Assembly: GCA_964446235.1 (NCBI GenBank)
Contig: CAYUNW010000006.1
Coordinates: 1-60,024 of the forward strand
Length of the DNA: 60,024 bases
Direction of reading: 5' to 3'
From: CAYUNW01 sp964446235
GTDB lineage: Bacteria; Patescibacteriota; Microgenomatia; 2-02-FULL-39-11
The notes under the pieces were generated by a model that did no database searches, was not told the DNA's origin, and worked only from the letters and a program-made list of their open reading frames with translations. The first letter of the stretch is position 1; each line of letters opens with the position of its first letter. The translations under genes were made by a program, and so were the position numbers. Positions 52,921 to 60,024 of the stretch are shown in pieces.

Positions 52921-53790
52921 ATGAACTTTGTTTTTTACGCCTGGATTGCTTCGTTCTCATATGGTTTAACTGCCATAATCACCAAACTTACAGGAAAATA
53001 CTCAATTTCCAATCCATGGTTACTTAATTTTTTACTCATTACATTTCAATTAATCATCACTCTACCTTTAGCTTTATCAAACGGAGTAAATGTTCCTACT
53101 GAATGGAAAAGCTTAACATTTGCAGCTTTTACTTATGCTTTCTTTGGAGTATTTTATATAATTTCACTTTCCAAATTGGATATTTCGATATATATTCCAC
53201 TTTTCAACTTCAGAGCAATTTTTGGTGTACTATTAGGAGTTTTGTTTCTTAACGAAATTTTAACATCTTTAAATTTATTTCTTGTCTTGGTGATTTTTGT
53301 AGCTGGAATATTTTCCAGTATGGATGAGAAATTTAAAGTTTCATCCTTTTTCCAAAAACAAATTTTTATCGGTTTAATTTCCGTACTAATACTGGCATTA
53401 AATGGATTATTTATAAATCAAGCTATCAAAAACAATGATTTCTGGACGGTAACGCTTTGGCAATACATTCTGGCATTAATATTTCTCTTACCTACAATAC
53501 CGAAATTTAAAAATGAAATAAACAAGCTCAACCCAAAGAAATCATTAGCGGTGTTATCAATTGCTTTAAGCTTACTAATAGGTGATTTAGCCGCAAACAA
53601 AGCTTATGAAAACAACTTGGGCCTATCATCGATTATTATCTCTCTTCCTTTTTCAATGATAATTACTTTTATACTCTCTTTTTTCTATCCGAAATTACTG
53701 GAGAAACATACATTCAAAGTCTATATTACCCGATTCTCTGCCGCTGCAGTAATGATTGTAAGCGCGTTAAAAATATCCAATGTATTTTGA
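52921..53790 (+). CDS. EamA/DMT-family transporter
   Basis: 289 aa with ten hydrophobic segments in two similar halves: the first ends FNFRAIFGVLLGVLFLNEIL, the typical EamA repeat end, and the second ends MIITFILSFFYPKLLEKHTF. A drug/metabolite exporter of unknown substrate. It starts 1 nt after the stop of the membrane-anchored 453-aa gene and probably is part of the same transcript. It converges with nnrD, 18 nt apart. Confidence 0.75.
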   Translation: MNFVFYAWIASFSYGLTAIITKLTGKYSISNPWLLNFLLITFQLIITLPLALSNGVNVPTEWKSLTFAAFTYAFFGVFYIISLSKLDISIYIPLFNFRAIFGVLLGVLFLNEILTSLNLFLVLVIFVAGIFSSMDEKFKVSSFFQKQIFIGLISVLILALNGLFINQAIKNNDFWTVTLWQYILALIFLLPTIPKFKNEINKLNPKKSLAVLSIALSLLIGDLAANKAYENNLGLSSIIISLPFSMIITFILSFFYPKLLEKHTFKVYITRFSAAAVMIVSALKISNVF

Positions 53791-53808
53791 ATCCATTGAT
53801 ATGCAGAT

Positions 53809-54705
53809 TCAAAGTTCTAGTAACCTTTTCATTGTCTTTGGTATTTGTTCAGCTAAATCGGAAGCATTAAACCAAATTCCCTTCTCTTTTTCCAAATCTT
53901 CACCGGCTTTTTTATTGATATACGATGCTGCTATTGCTGAAGTAAATGCATCTGTTTTGCAGTAAAAAGCGGCAATTAATCCCGCTAGCACATCTCCGGT
54001 TCCTCCTTTGGTCATCCCGACATTTCCCCCCTTGATACTTTCCACCTTTTCACCGTTACTGATAATATCTTCCTCCCCTTTTAAAAGTAAAATACTGTTT
54101 GTTTCATCTGCGAAATCTTTAACTCGATTAATTATTTTTGAATTTTGAGATATAATTTTGAATTTTGAATTTTGAATTTTGAATTTTCTCCAAAGGTATT
54201 CAAATTCCCTTTTATGAGGTGTCAAAATAGCATTTTTTGGGATATCTTTCACATCCAGCATTTGCAGCGCTCCCGCATCTATCACCCATCTTTTTTGGGG
54301 ATATTTCTGTAGTAAATACTTAGTTAAATAGTAAGTTTGCAAACCTTCATTATCAATTTTTACAATATCTTTTATACTTGATATTTTATTATTTATATTC
54401 GATATATCGGCTCTAACCATTCCCGGTCCTATCAATATGCAATCATCTTCTTCTACGTAATATTCGATATCATCTCGTCTGACTACAATCCCGTTTCTAA
54501 ATTCTTCCTTAAGATTCTCTATAATCCGGTTATTTTCTTCAACCGAGGAATAATGTACCAAATCCACTATCCTTGACGCCACCTCCAAAGACCACATAGA
54601 AGCAGAATGAAAAAGCTTGGAACCGCCAATTATCAAAAGCCTGCCGTTTTGGCCTTTGTGACTTCCTTTTTTTGGTATATATATTTTTTCAAAATACTTC
54701 TTCAT
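53809..54705 (-). CDS. nnrD: ADP-dependent NAD(P)H-hydrate dehydratase
   Basis: 298 aa. Ribokinase-like CARKD domain: IPKKGSHKGQNGRLLIIGGS at the N-terminus, LTPHKREFEYLW, and the nucleotide motif GGTGDVLAGLIAAF. It repairs hydrated NAD(P)H. Most bacteria have it fused to the epimerase NnrE; here no NnrE domain precedes it. A repeat-encoded insert (KIQNSKFKIISQNSKI near 180-196) comes from TTGAATTTTGAATTTTGAAT DNA. It lies 5 nt after recF in the same orientation. Confidence 0.9.
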   Translation of the reverse strand: MKKYFEKIYIPKKGSHKGQNGRLLIIGGSKLFHSASMWSLEVASRIVDLVHYSSVEENNRIIENLKEEFRNGIVVRRDDIEYYVEEDDCILIGPGMVRADISNINNKISSIKDIVKIDNEGLQTYYLTKYLLQKYPQKRWVIDAGALQMLDVKDIPKNAILTPHKREFEYLWRKFKIQNSKFKIISQNSKIINRVKDFADETNSILLLKGEEDIISNGEKVESIKGGNVGMTKGGTGDVLAGLIAAFYCKTDAFTSAIAASYINKKAGEDLEKEKGIWFNASDLAEQIPKTMKRLLEL

Positions 54706-54710
54706 ATCTC

Positions 54711-55796
54711 TTATGTTATCTCAATTATCTCCCCTTTAATCTCTTTCTGCTCTGTCTTATGTAAATCAATTGTCGTCATGATTGTCTGCTGATTATTAAT
54801 CAGTTTAAAAATTAACTTCCGATGTTGAACATCAAGTTCACTTAATATATCATCCAGAAGCAACAAAGGTCTTGTCTCCGTCATATTTTCAATATACGCC
54901 AATTCTCCCAATTTGAGCCACAAAACAGCCAATCTCTGTTCTCCCCTGCTGCCAAAATCTGATAAGTCCCGCAGGTTTTCTGTATGGTTTTTCAGTTTAA
55001 AGGAAAAATCATCCCGGTGCGGTCCAACCAATGTGTTTCCGGCAGCAATCTCTTCATTTTTATATTGTTCAATTCTGTCAGCAGAAATCAGGCTTTTATC
55101 ATAATCCAGACTATATATAGGTAAACTGAAATCTGTTCCACCTGTATCCAGCTTGTATTTATGATTTAGATAATCGATAAATATTTGTCTTTTTGCTGTA
55201 ATATAACTGCCGGATTTGATAAGCAGTTGATTCCAGAAAAAAAGTTGTGAGGGATTTACACCACTGTCCCTGACTGCCTCAAGCAATCTATTGCGTTGTC
55301 GTAAACCTCTTTCATAGGAAAGTATGGTCCTATGGTATTCCCTGTCAAGTTGGATAAGCACAAAATCCAGATAATTTCTTCTTCTTGCTGGAGAACCAAG
55401 CACCAACTCCAAATCTTCAGGCCAAAAAAGTGTTGTTTTCAACTTGCCGGCAAAATCAATTTTTCTTTTGGAGACATTATTTACCGATAATTTCTTCTTT
55501 GGTGTTTTTACCCCCATGACTTCACCTTGGGTAATAACTACTTCCAAAACTATCTTTTCATCATCGCTTGTCAACACTTCTCCTTTTACCCTAGCAATTT
55601 CGCTAGCAAAATTTATCATTTCCGCATCGTTTTGCGCTTTGAAACTTTTACCGGTAGCCAGCAAAAATATCGCCTCTAGCAAATTTGTTTTACCGGCTGC
55701 ATTTTTCCCTACCATTAGCGTCACTTGGGAAGAAAAAGTAATTTCCCTAGTTTTATGGTTTCTGAAGTTATCAAGAAGAATACTTTTCAAAAACAT
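54711..55796 (-). CDS. recF: DNA replication and repair protein RecF
   Basis: 361 aa, standard length. SMC-like ATPase: Walker A VGKNAAGKTNLLEA (30-43), the ABC signature-like DFGSRGEQRLAVLWLK, and Walker B LLLLDDILSELD. Nearly all of the protein fits the family, including GPHRDDF (HRDD). It loads RecA at gaps together with RecOR. It is not in the usual dnaA-dnaN-recF order here; nnrD follows and an amino-acid kinase lies upstream. Confidence 0.94.
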   Translation of the reverse strand: MFLKSILLDNFRNHKTREITFSSQVTLMVGKNAAGKTNLLEAIFLLATGKSFKAQNDAEMINFASEIARVKGEVLTSDDEKIVLEVVITQGEVMGVKTPKKKLSVNNVSKRKIDFAGKLKTTLFWPEDLELVLGSPARRRNYLDFVLIQLDREYHRTILSYERGLRQRNRLLEAVRDSGVNPSQLFFWNQLLIKSGSYITAKRQIFIDYLNHKYKLDTGGTDFSLPIYSLDYDKSLISADRIEQYKNEEIAAGNTLVGPHRDDFSFKLKNHTENLRDLSDFGSRGEQRLAVLWLKLGELAYIENMTETRPLLLLDDILSELDVQHRKLIFKLINNQQTIMTTIDLHKTEQKEIKGEIIEIT

Positions 55797-55866
55797 ATCC
55801 GTATAAGTATAAAGGAAGTATGAAGATCAGAGCAAATTGGGTATTTATTTAGAGTTAGGAACTAAA

Positions 55867-56562
55867 CTATTCTATGACTGTCCCTATAAACTCTCTTCCC
55901 TCAAGTGCGTCTTCAAAATTTTCCAAGTCCTTACCGTTAAGTATTTTCACCCGGAAATGGTTCTCCCTGGCATATTTACTGGCTATCGGATCAAAAGGCA
56001 CATTCATTCCAGACCTCCAAACTGTACCCACCAGTTTTTCCATCTCTTCCCAAGTTAATTTCTTTAAAGGTTTTGCGTCAGGATGCTGACGGGGATCTTT
56101 GTCATAAACCATGGAAATATTGGATAAATTATAAATCTCTTTGGCTCCATACATATTTGCCAGATACACAGCGTCATAATCAGTAGAGCAACCGGGCTTC
56201 CAACCGGAAGCAACTACCAAAGGCTCCTTCAAATCTTCAATTTTCTTCTCGTAATTGGCTATCACCCGAGGATGAGCAATATCACGAAAGATTGTTCTGA
56301 CAAGATGTGCATTCAGCCTTGTAGTATGGATACCCAACCAATCCAAATCCCATTCGGTGATTTCTCCGGATATGTTTTTGGCTGCTTCAATATAATGTCT
56401 GGCTGTAGATCCACCGCCAACGACAATAAAAAACCTCCATCCGGAGGCGATTTTTTTACGTAAAAAATTGGCAAATTCTCCCAAAAATTCGATATCTATC
56501 CCGCCATTGGGAATTATCAACGACCCACCAAGTGAAATAATGGCTACTTTCTCAACTTCCAT
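55867..56562 (-). CDS. pyrH: UMP kinase, archaeal-like amino-acid-kinase fold
   Basis: 231 aa. VAIISLGGSLIIPNGGID and VVGGGSTARHYIEAAK form the nucleotide/phosphate site; VVASGWKPGCSTDYDAV gives the UMP-binding threonine-aspartate region, followed by LSNISMVYDKDPR. These features match the archaeal-type UMP kinase rather than the PyrH of Proteobacteria. It makes UDP from UMP. An extended -10 (TGTTATAAT, 56580-56572) lies 9 nt before the ATG, indicating a nearly leaderless mRNA. Confidence 0.85.
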   Translation of the reverse strand: MEVEKVAIISLGGSLIIPNGGIDIEFLGEFANFLRKKIASGWRFFIVVGGGSTARHYIEAAKNISGEITEWDLDWLGIHTTRLNAHLVRTIFRDIAHPRVIANYEKKIEDLKEPLVVASGWKPGCSTDYDAVYLANMYGAKEIYNLSNISMVYDKDPRQHPDAKPLKKLTWEEMEKLVGTVWRSGMNVPFDPIASKYARENHFRVKILNGKDLENFEDALEGREFIGTVIE

Positions 56563-56571
56563 TCAAAAGAT

Positions 56572-56580
56572 ATTATAACA
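56572..56580 (-). promoter_or_regulatory. Extended -10 promoter of pyrH
   Basis: Minus strand TGTTATAAT (56580-56572), nine bases before the ATG at 56562. Same motif and spacing as in front of ruvC, without an SD. Confidence 0.5.
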
Positions 56581-56598
56581 AAAAATATGAATTTAATT

Positions 56599-57882
56599 TC
56601 AGTCTACTATTTGTTCCCATGGAAAACTAGAGTGACCAAAATGCCCATTTCTAGCCGTTGATTCATAAATTGGTCTTACCAAACCCAAACCTTCAATTAT
56701 TCCGGGTACTGTAAGATCTAATATTCTTGATGCCCTTTCATATATTTGACGCTGAGTTCTTCTTTCAGTTCCAAATGTATCTACCCTCACACTATCTGGA
56801 TCTTGTTGGCCAATAGTATATGCAATTGAAACTTGAGTTTTATCAGCAAAACCTTCAGCAACCAGATTTTTTGCAACAAATCTTGCTGCGTACTTGGCTG
56901 ATCTATCAACTTTTGTCCAATCTTTACCTGATAAAGCTCCACCACCATGAGCTATGGCTCCACCGTATGTATCAACATCTAGTTTTCTCCCGACAACACC
57001 AGCATCACCATAAGGACCCCATCTTTCGTCCCAATGACCAGCGCCATTAATTATGACCCTCCCTCTTGCGACTAAAAGATCATTTTCAGTTGATTCAACA
57101 CCAAAACCAAATTCATCTAAAACCGGTGTGATTACTTCTCTATACAAATCTCTTCTTACATCCTCAATTTTATGATGAGGATCATGAGCAGCGGCGAGAG
57201 TAACATGTGCTATTTCTACAGGTCTACCATTTTGATAATTAATACCTACCTGACTTTTTCCATCAGGTTTTAACCAAGATAATTGACCGTTCTTTCTAAC
57301 TTCCGTTAATCTTGCTGTCAATCTATGCGCCATCATTATTGGAAGAGGCATTAATGAATCAGGGTGTTCATTTGTTGCATAACCGAAAAAGATACCTTGA
57401 TCGCCGGCACCTGTTTGATCACCAACGCCGAATGCTATATTTGGTGATTGTGTAGTAATATTCATAAAAAAAGCGTCTAAACCATGCCAAAAACCTGCTG
57501 TCGGATCGTCATAACCAATGTCCCTTATTACTCTCCTTGCAACTTCTTCATACCTTGGTGTTACCCCATATGCTGGCGTAACTTCTCCCGCCAATACAAG
57601 CATTCCACCTTCATATCTTCCCTGCACATCTCCTTTTGCGACACCTTCAATTGCCACTCTAGTTGCTTCAGGATGTACCTTTTCCCAATCAGGATTACCA
57701 TGTTCTTGCATTTGTTCTTTTAATACTTGTGCATCTAAGACTAAACTATCTAAGATTGCATCACCAACCTGATCCATTACTTTATCTGGATGTCCTTCTG
57801 TTACAGACTCAGAGGCTCTAATATCTCCTTTGCCATTTAAAGCGTCACTTAACCATCTTGGTGATTCTTTAAGTTCTACCAT
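56599..57882 (-). CDS. metK: S-adenosylmethionine synthetase
   Basis: 427 aa. ASESVTEGHPDKVMDQVGDA holds the ATP-binding GHPDK; GVGDQTGAGDQGIFFGYA is signature 1, and GGGALSGKDWTKVDRSAKYA is signature 2. It makes SAM from methionine and ATP. It begins about 20 residues upstream of the usual start with a short extra segment (VELKESPRWLSDALNGKGD). SD AAAGGAGATAG precedes the ATG. A ~100-nt leader contains an element that can pair with this SD. Confidence 0.94.
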   Translation of the reverse strand: MVELKESPRWLSDALNGKGDIRASESVTEGHPDKVMDQVGDAILDSLVLDAQVLKEQMQEHGNPDWEKVHPEATRVAIEGVAKGDVQGRYEGGMLVLAGEVTPAYGVTPRYEEVARRVIRDIGYDDPTAGFWHGLDAFFMNITTQSPNIAFGVGDQTGAGDQGIFFGYATNEHPDSLMPLPIMMAHRLTARLTEVRKNGQLSWLKPDGKSQVGINYQNGRPVEIAHVTLAAAHDPHHKIEDVRRDLYREVITPVLDEFGFGVESTENDLLVARGRVIINGAGHWDERWGPYGDAGVVGRKLDVDTYGGAIAHGGGALSGKDWTKVDRSAKYAARFVAKNLVAEGFADKTQVSIAYTIGQQDPDSVRVDTFGTERRTQRQIYERASRILDLTVPGIIEGLGLVRPIYESTARNGHFGHSSFPWEQIVD

Positions 57883-57885
57883 ATC

Positions 57886-57980
57886 TATCTCCTTTCAAGG
57901 AATAAAATAATAACTAAAATTAATTTAGAAAATGTTTGTAAAAATTTGCGCGGGGGTTCAAACTTGTCTTGAGGAGGATA
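57886..57980 (-). promoter_or_regulatory. metK 5' leader with possible SD-sequestering pairing
   Basis: The leader's first bases TATCCTCCTCAAG (57980-57968) can pair with CTTGAAAGGAGATA (57899-57886), which holds the SD of metK: CTTGA with TCAAG, GGAG with CTCC, ATA with TAT, with small bulges. The intervening ~70 nt has a short palindrome (CTAAATTAATTTTAG). No known SAM-riboswitch consensus was recognised. Confidence 0.4.
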
Positions 57981-57986
57981 CACTTT

Positions 57987-58015
57987 TTATAACACTAGAG
58001 GTTAGATATCGTCAA
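57987..58015 (-). promoter_or_regulatory. Promoter of metK
   Basis: Minus strand TTGACG (58015-58010), 17-nt spacer, TTATAA (57992-57987). Expected start of transcription near 57980, exactly at the 5' end of the anti-SD element. Confidence 0.65.
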
Positions 58016-58024
58016 GACATCAAA

Positions 58025-58891
58025 CTATGTCATTTTCTGGCATTTTGGACAAAAATATGTTCCTCTTCCTCCTAGTTTTATTTTCATTATTTTACTACCG
58101 CATTTATTTACACATTCCAAATCCTTTCTATCATACACGGCTAAATATTTCTGTACGCTACCCTTTTCCCCATAGGCATTCAAATATAGATTACTTGAAG
58201 CACCACCCCATTTAATGGCATTTTTCAGAATTTTCTGTAAATTATTTAATAACAACCCTGCCATTCTTTTAGAAATCTTATCGGCTTTTTCTTTTGGGTG
58301 AATTCCCGACATAAAAAGTGCTTCATTGGCATAAATATTTCCTACCCCAGCAATTTTCCCCTGGTCCATCAGAACCAGTTTCACCGCCTTTTTAGACGTA
58401 TGTAATATTTGTAGCAATTTATCTTGTGTTAACTCTGTCAACGGATCCGGCCCTAAACCAGAAATTAACTCGTGCAAATTTATTATTTCGTTATCTGTTA
58501 TCTGTTGACTGTTAACTGAACTCACTATCCTCATCCATCCAAACTTTCTCATATCATTAAAAAACAATTTACTTCCGTCTTTAAATTCAACTATTACCCT
58601 GGTGTGTTTATTGGGCAGAATAATATCTGTTTTTTGTTTTCTGTTTATTGTTTCCTGATAAATTAGCTGTCCCGACATTTTCAGATGTACAGCTATAGAT
58701 AATTCATTATCAAGATCAATAAATAATATCTTAGCAAACCTACGAAGCTTGATAATCTTATTATTTATCAAAAGATCAGGATCTCCAGTAAATGTTTTTC
58801 TGTTCAGTACTTGAATTATCTTGATCTTCTTTCCGATAACCAAAGAGGAAAGCTGTAGTCTGACAGTCTCTACTTCTGGTAATTCGGGCAT
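58025..58891 (-). CDS. mutM: Formamidopyrimidine-DNA glycosylase
   Basis: 288 aa. Catalytic N-terminus MPELPEVETVRLQL (P2, E3), the conserved lysine in VHLKMSGQL, the helix-two-turn-helix region with AGVGNIYANEALF, and the C-terminal zinc finger with CVNKCGSK and YFCPKCQK. It removes 8-oxoguanine and other oxidised purines. Two microrepeat inserts are visible (ETINRKQKTDII and NSQQITDNEII), both in loops between conserved blocks. A TATAAT abuts the ATG. Confidence 0.95.
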   Translation of the reverse strand: MPELPEVETVRLQLSSLVIGKKIKIIQVLNRKTFTGDPDLLINNKIIKLRRFAKILFIDLDNELSIAVHLKMSGQLIYQETINRKQKTDIILPNKHTRVIVEFKDGSKLFFNDMRKFGWMRIVSSVNSQQITDNEIINLHELISGLGPDPLTELTQDKLLQILHTSKKAVKLVLMDQGKIAGVGNIYANEALFMSGIHPKEKADKISKRMAGLLLNNLQKILKNAIKWGGASSNLYLNAYGEKGSVQKYLAVYDRKDLECVNKCGSKIMKIKLGGRGTYFCPKCQKMT

Positions 58892-58931
58892 ATTATAAAA
58901 AGTAAGTAATTAATTGTTTAATGTTTATTGT

Positions 58932-60024
58932 TTACTGCTTATTGAATTCCTGGTATTTCTCTTCCACAAACTGTTTGATTTCTCGTTTAAACCTAGTTTT
59001 GGTAAATTTGGAGGCATGTTTGTGACAATCTTTTGGTAAAATTTTTATCTTTTCCAGCCTTCGTATTCCACTAACTACTCCATCAACGCTCAATTTGTCA
59101 AATAATATTCCTGTTTTTCCATCAACTACGCTTTCCTTAATCCCCCCCTGTTTGTAACCGATTACCGGACAACCGTAAGCGGCTGCCTCAATCGCTACGA
59201 TCCCGAAATCCTCATATTCTGACGGGAATATATATCCTTTGGCAGCGGTAAAAAGTGTTGCCAGCTGGCTATCCGTAACTTCTCCGACAAACTCGATATT
59301 ACCATCGGCAATTCCATGTAATTCTTTCTCGTAATCTGCAAACCCCCGGCCAAACACTTTCAATTTTATTCCTAATTTTTTACAGGCTAGAATTGCCAAA
59401 TCTGTATGTTTTGCTCTTGCTAATCTTCCTCCGGTTAAATAATAGGCTTTAGCGTTTAGTGATAAGCGTGGAGTAATTAATGATTCGTCCTTTCCGCTTT
59501 GCTCTTTCCGCTTTCCGCTGAAGATATTTATCGGTGGATATATCACGTTTGCTTGCCTTCTGTAAAACTTCTCAATTCTATTTTTTACTTCAATTGAGTT
59601 TGTGATTATATAATCCGGCCTCTGATAGGATAGAAAATCTTTTTGCCTTAATGAATGATTCATATATTCGGCTAATACTTTAAAAAAAGGATTTTTCTTC
59701 CAATCTCTGGCTGTCGGATATCCATATAAGTACCTAGGTGGTGTATGACAATATGTTATATGACATGTATCATAATGTCTGACCAATAAATTGGGAAAAT
59801 ATGCTCCGGTTGCCGAAACAAGCACCACGTCAAATCCTGACAAATTGATATTATCAAAATACCACGGTGAAAAAATCCGTAAAGGACTTATAAGTTTTGC
59901 TACAAATGGGATATTCTGTGCTTTTGAAGTTCTAATATCCCAACCGTTAAACTTTTCCCTATGTGGACCAAGAAATTCAGGCAGATAAACGGTCGTAAAT
60001 ACAGGTGCTTCAGGCCAAATTTCA
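58932..60024 (-). CDS. GT4-family glycosyltransferase, 5' end beyond the window
   Basis: At least 364 codons; the frame stays open to the window end (first complete codon at 60023), so the N-terminus is missing. The visible N-terminal part, with NGWDIRTS and SGFDVVLVSATGAYFPNLL, belongs to the GT-B acceptor domain. The C-terminal domain has LTGGRLARAKHTDLAILACK and the nucleotide-sugar motif IFPSEYEDFGIVAIEAAAYG (E-x7-E). An insert FSGKRKEQSGKDE is encoded by CTTTCCGCTTTCCGC-type DNA. Retaining transferase of the mannosyl-/rhamnosyl-transferase type; likely part of a surface-glycan set continuing outside the window. Confidence 0.85.
   Translation of the reverse strand, partial: EIWPEAPVFTTVYLPEFLGPHREKFNGWDIRTSKAQNIPFVAKLISPLRIFSPWYFDNINLSGFDVVLVSATGAYFPNLLVRHYDTCHITYCHTPPRYLYGYPTARDWKKNPFFKVLAEYMNHSLRQKDFLSYQRPDYIITNSIEVKNRIEKFYRRQANVIYPPINIFSGKRKEQSGKDESLITPRLSLNAKAYYLTGGRLARAKHTDLAILACKKLGIKLKVFGRGFADYEKELHGIADGNIEFVGEVTDSQLATLFTAAKGYIFPSEYEDFGIVAIEAAAYGCPVIGYKQGGIKESVVDGKTGILFDKLSVDGVVSGIRRLEKIKILPKDCHKHASKFTKTRFKREIKQFVEEKYQEFNKQ

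Overview
The window looks like a bacterial genome of the Candidate Phyla Radiation (Patescibacteria), most likely near Microgenomates. This is an inference from several traits: small compact genes; a 23S rRNA gene interrupted by a self-splicing intron; an archaeal-type ATP-dependent DNA ligase, endonuclease Q and GTP-type PEP carboxykinase beside ordinary bacterial RuvABC, RecF and RadA; and many glycosyltransferases. TGA is used as a normal stop (for example trxB and ycaO), so this is not a lineage that reads TGA as glycine. The DNA is AT-rich throughout.

Layout. 1-5330: a self-contained 50-aa gene, a GT87 mannosyltransferase-like protein, a Nudix hydrolase, radA and a four-S1-domain protein (rpsA). 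5430-10115: a minus-strand rRNA unit with its own promoter, reading tRNA-Ala(TGC), 23S, 5S and lacking 16S; the 23S carries an 800-nt group I intron with an I-CreI-like homing endonuclease. 10140-14934: glutamate dehydrogenase, an IDI-like Nudix protein, an EamA transporter and PEP carboxykinase. 15100-17611: two 62-aa membrane proteins and a type IV pilin-like protein fused to an M64 peptidase. 17700-20548: ruvC-ruvA-ruvB plus a glycosyltransferase. 20567-25319: two thioredoxin-reductase-like flavoproteins, thioredoxin, and seryl-tRNA synthetase behind a T-box leader. 26827-30964: a copper-resistance operon (CsoR, CopA, a 55-aa membrane peptide, a SafE-cupredoxin fusion and a HMA chaperone). 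31017-34459: CPBP protease, acylphosphatase, two uncharacterised proteins and FolC.

34460-39391 is the most distinctive region: an exceptionally AT-rich island with a candidate RiPP (ribosomally made, post-translationally modified peptide) cluster. It encodes an azoline-type YcaO (C-terminal PxP), a SagB-like flavin dehydrogenase, a membrane-anchored protein and a 60-aa precursor-like peptide ending in a Ser/Cys-rich tail. Beside it lie a divergent HPr-kinase-like protein and a membrane acyltransferase. No E1-like cyclodehydratase partner, leader peptidase or dedicated exporter is visible. I regard this as the best candidate for an undescribed system here.

39392-60024: an ECF-type S-component-like membrane protein, pth, a phosphoribosyltransferase, a cell-surface block (PIG-L deacetylase, FemAB-like transferase, several glycosyltransferases) interleaved with endonuclease Q and an ATP-dependent ligase, then Fic, NnrD, RecF, UMP kinase, MetK, MutM and a glycosyltransferase cut by the window end.

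Three patterns cut across the window. Several genes have a -10 box only 6-9 nt before the start codon, implying leaderless mRNAs. Short AT-rich microrepeats based on AACAGTCAA- or AAAAGTC-like units recur between genes and in frame inside housekeeping genes. Regulatory RNA elements (a T-box, a possible SD-sequestering metK leader, an rRNA processing stem) can be read directly from complementarity.
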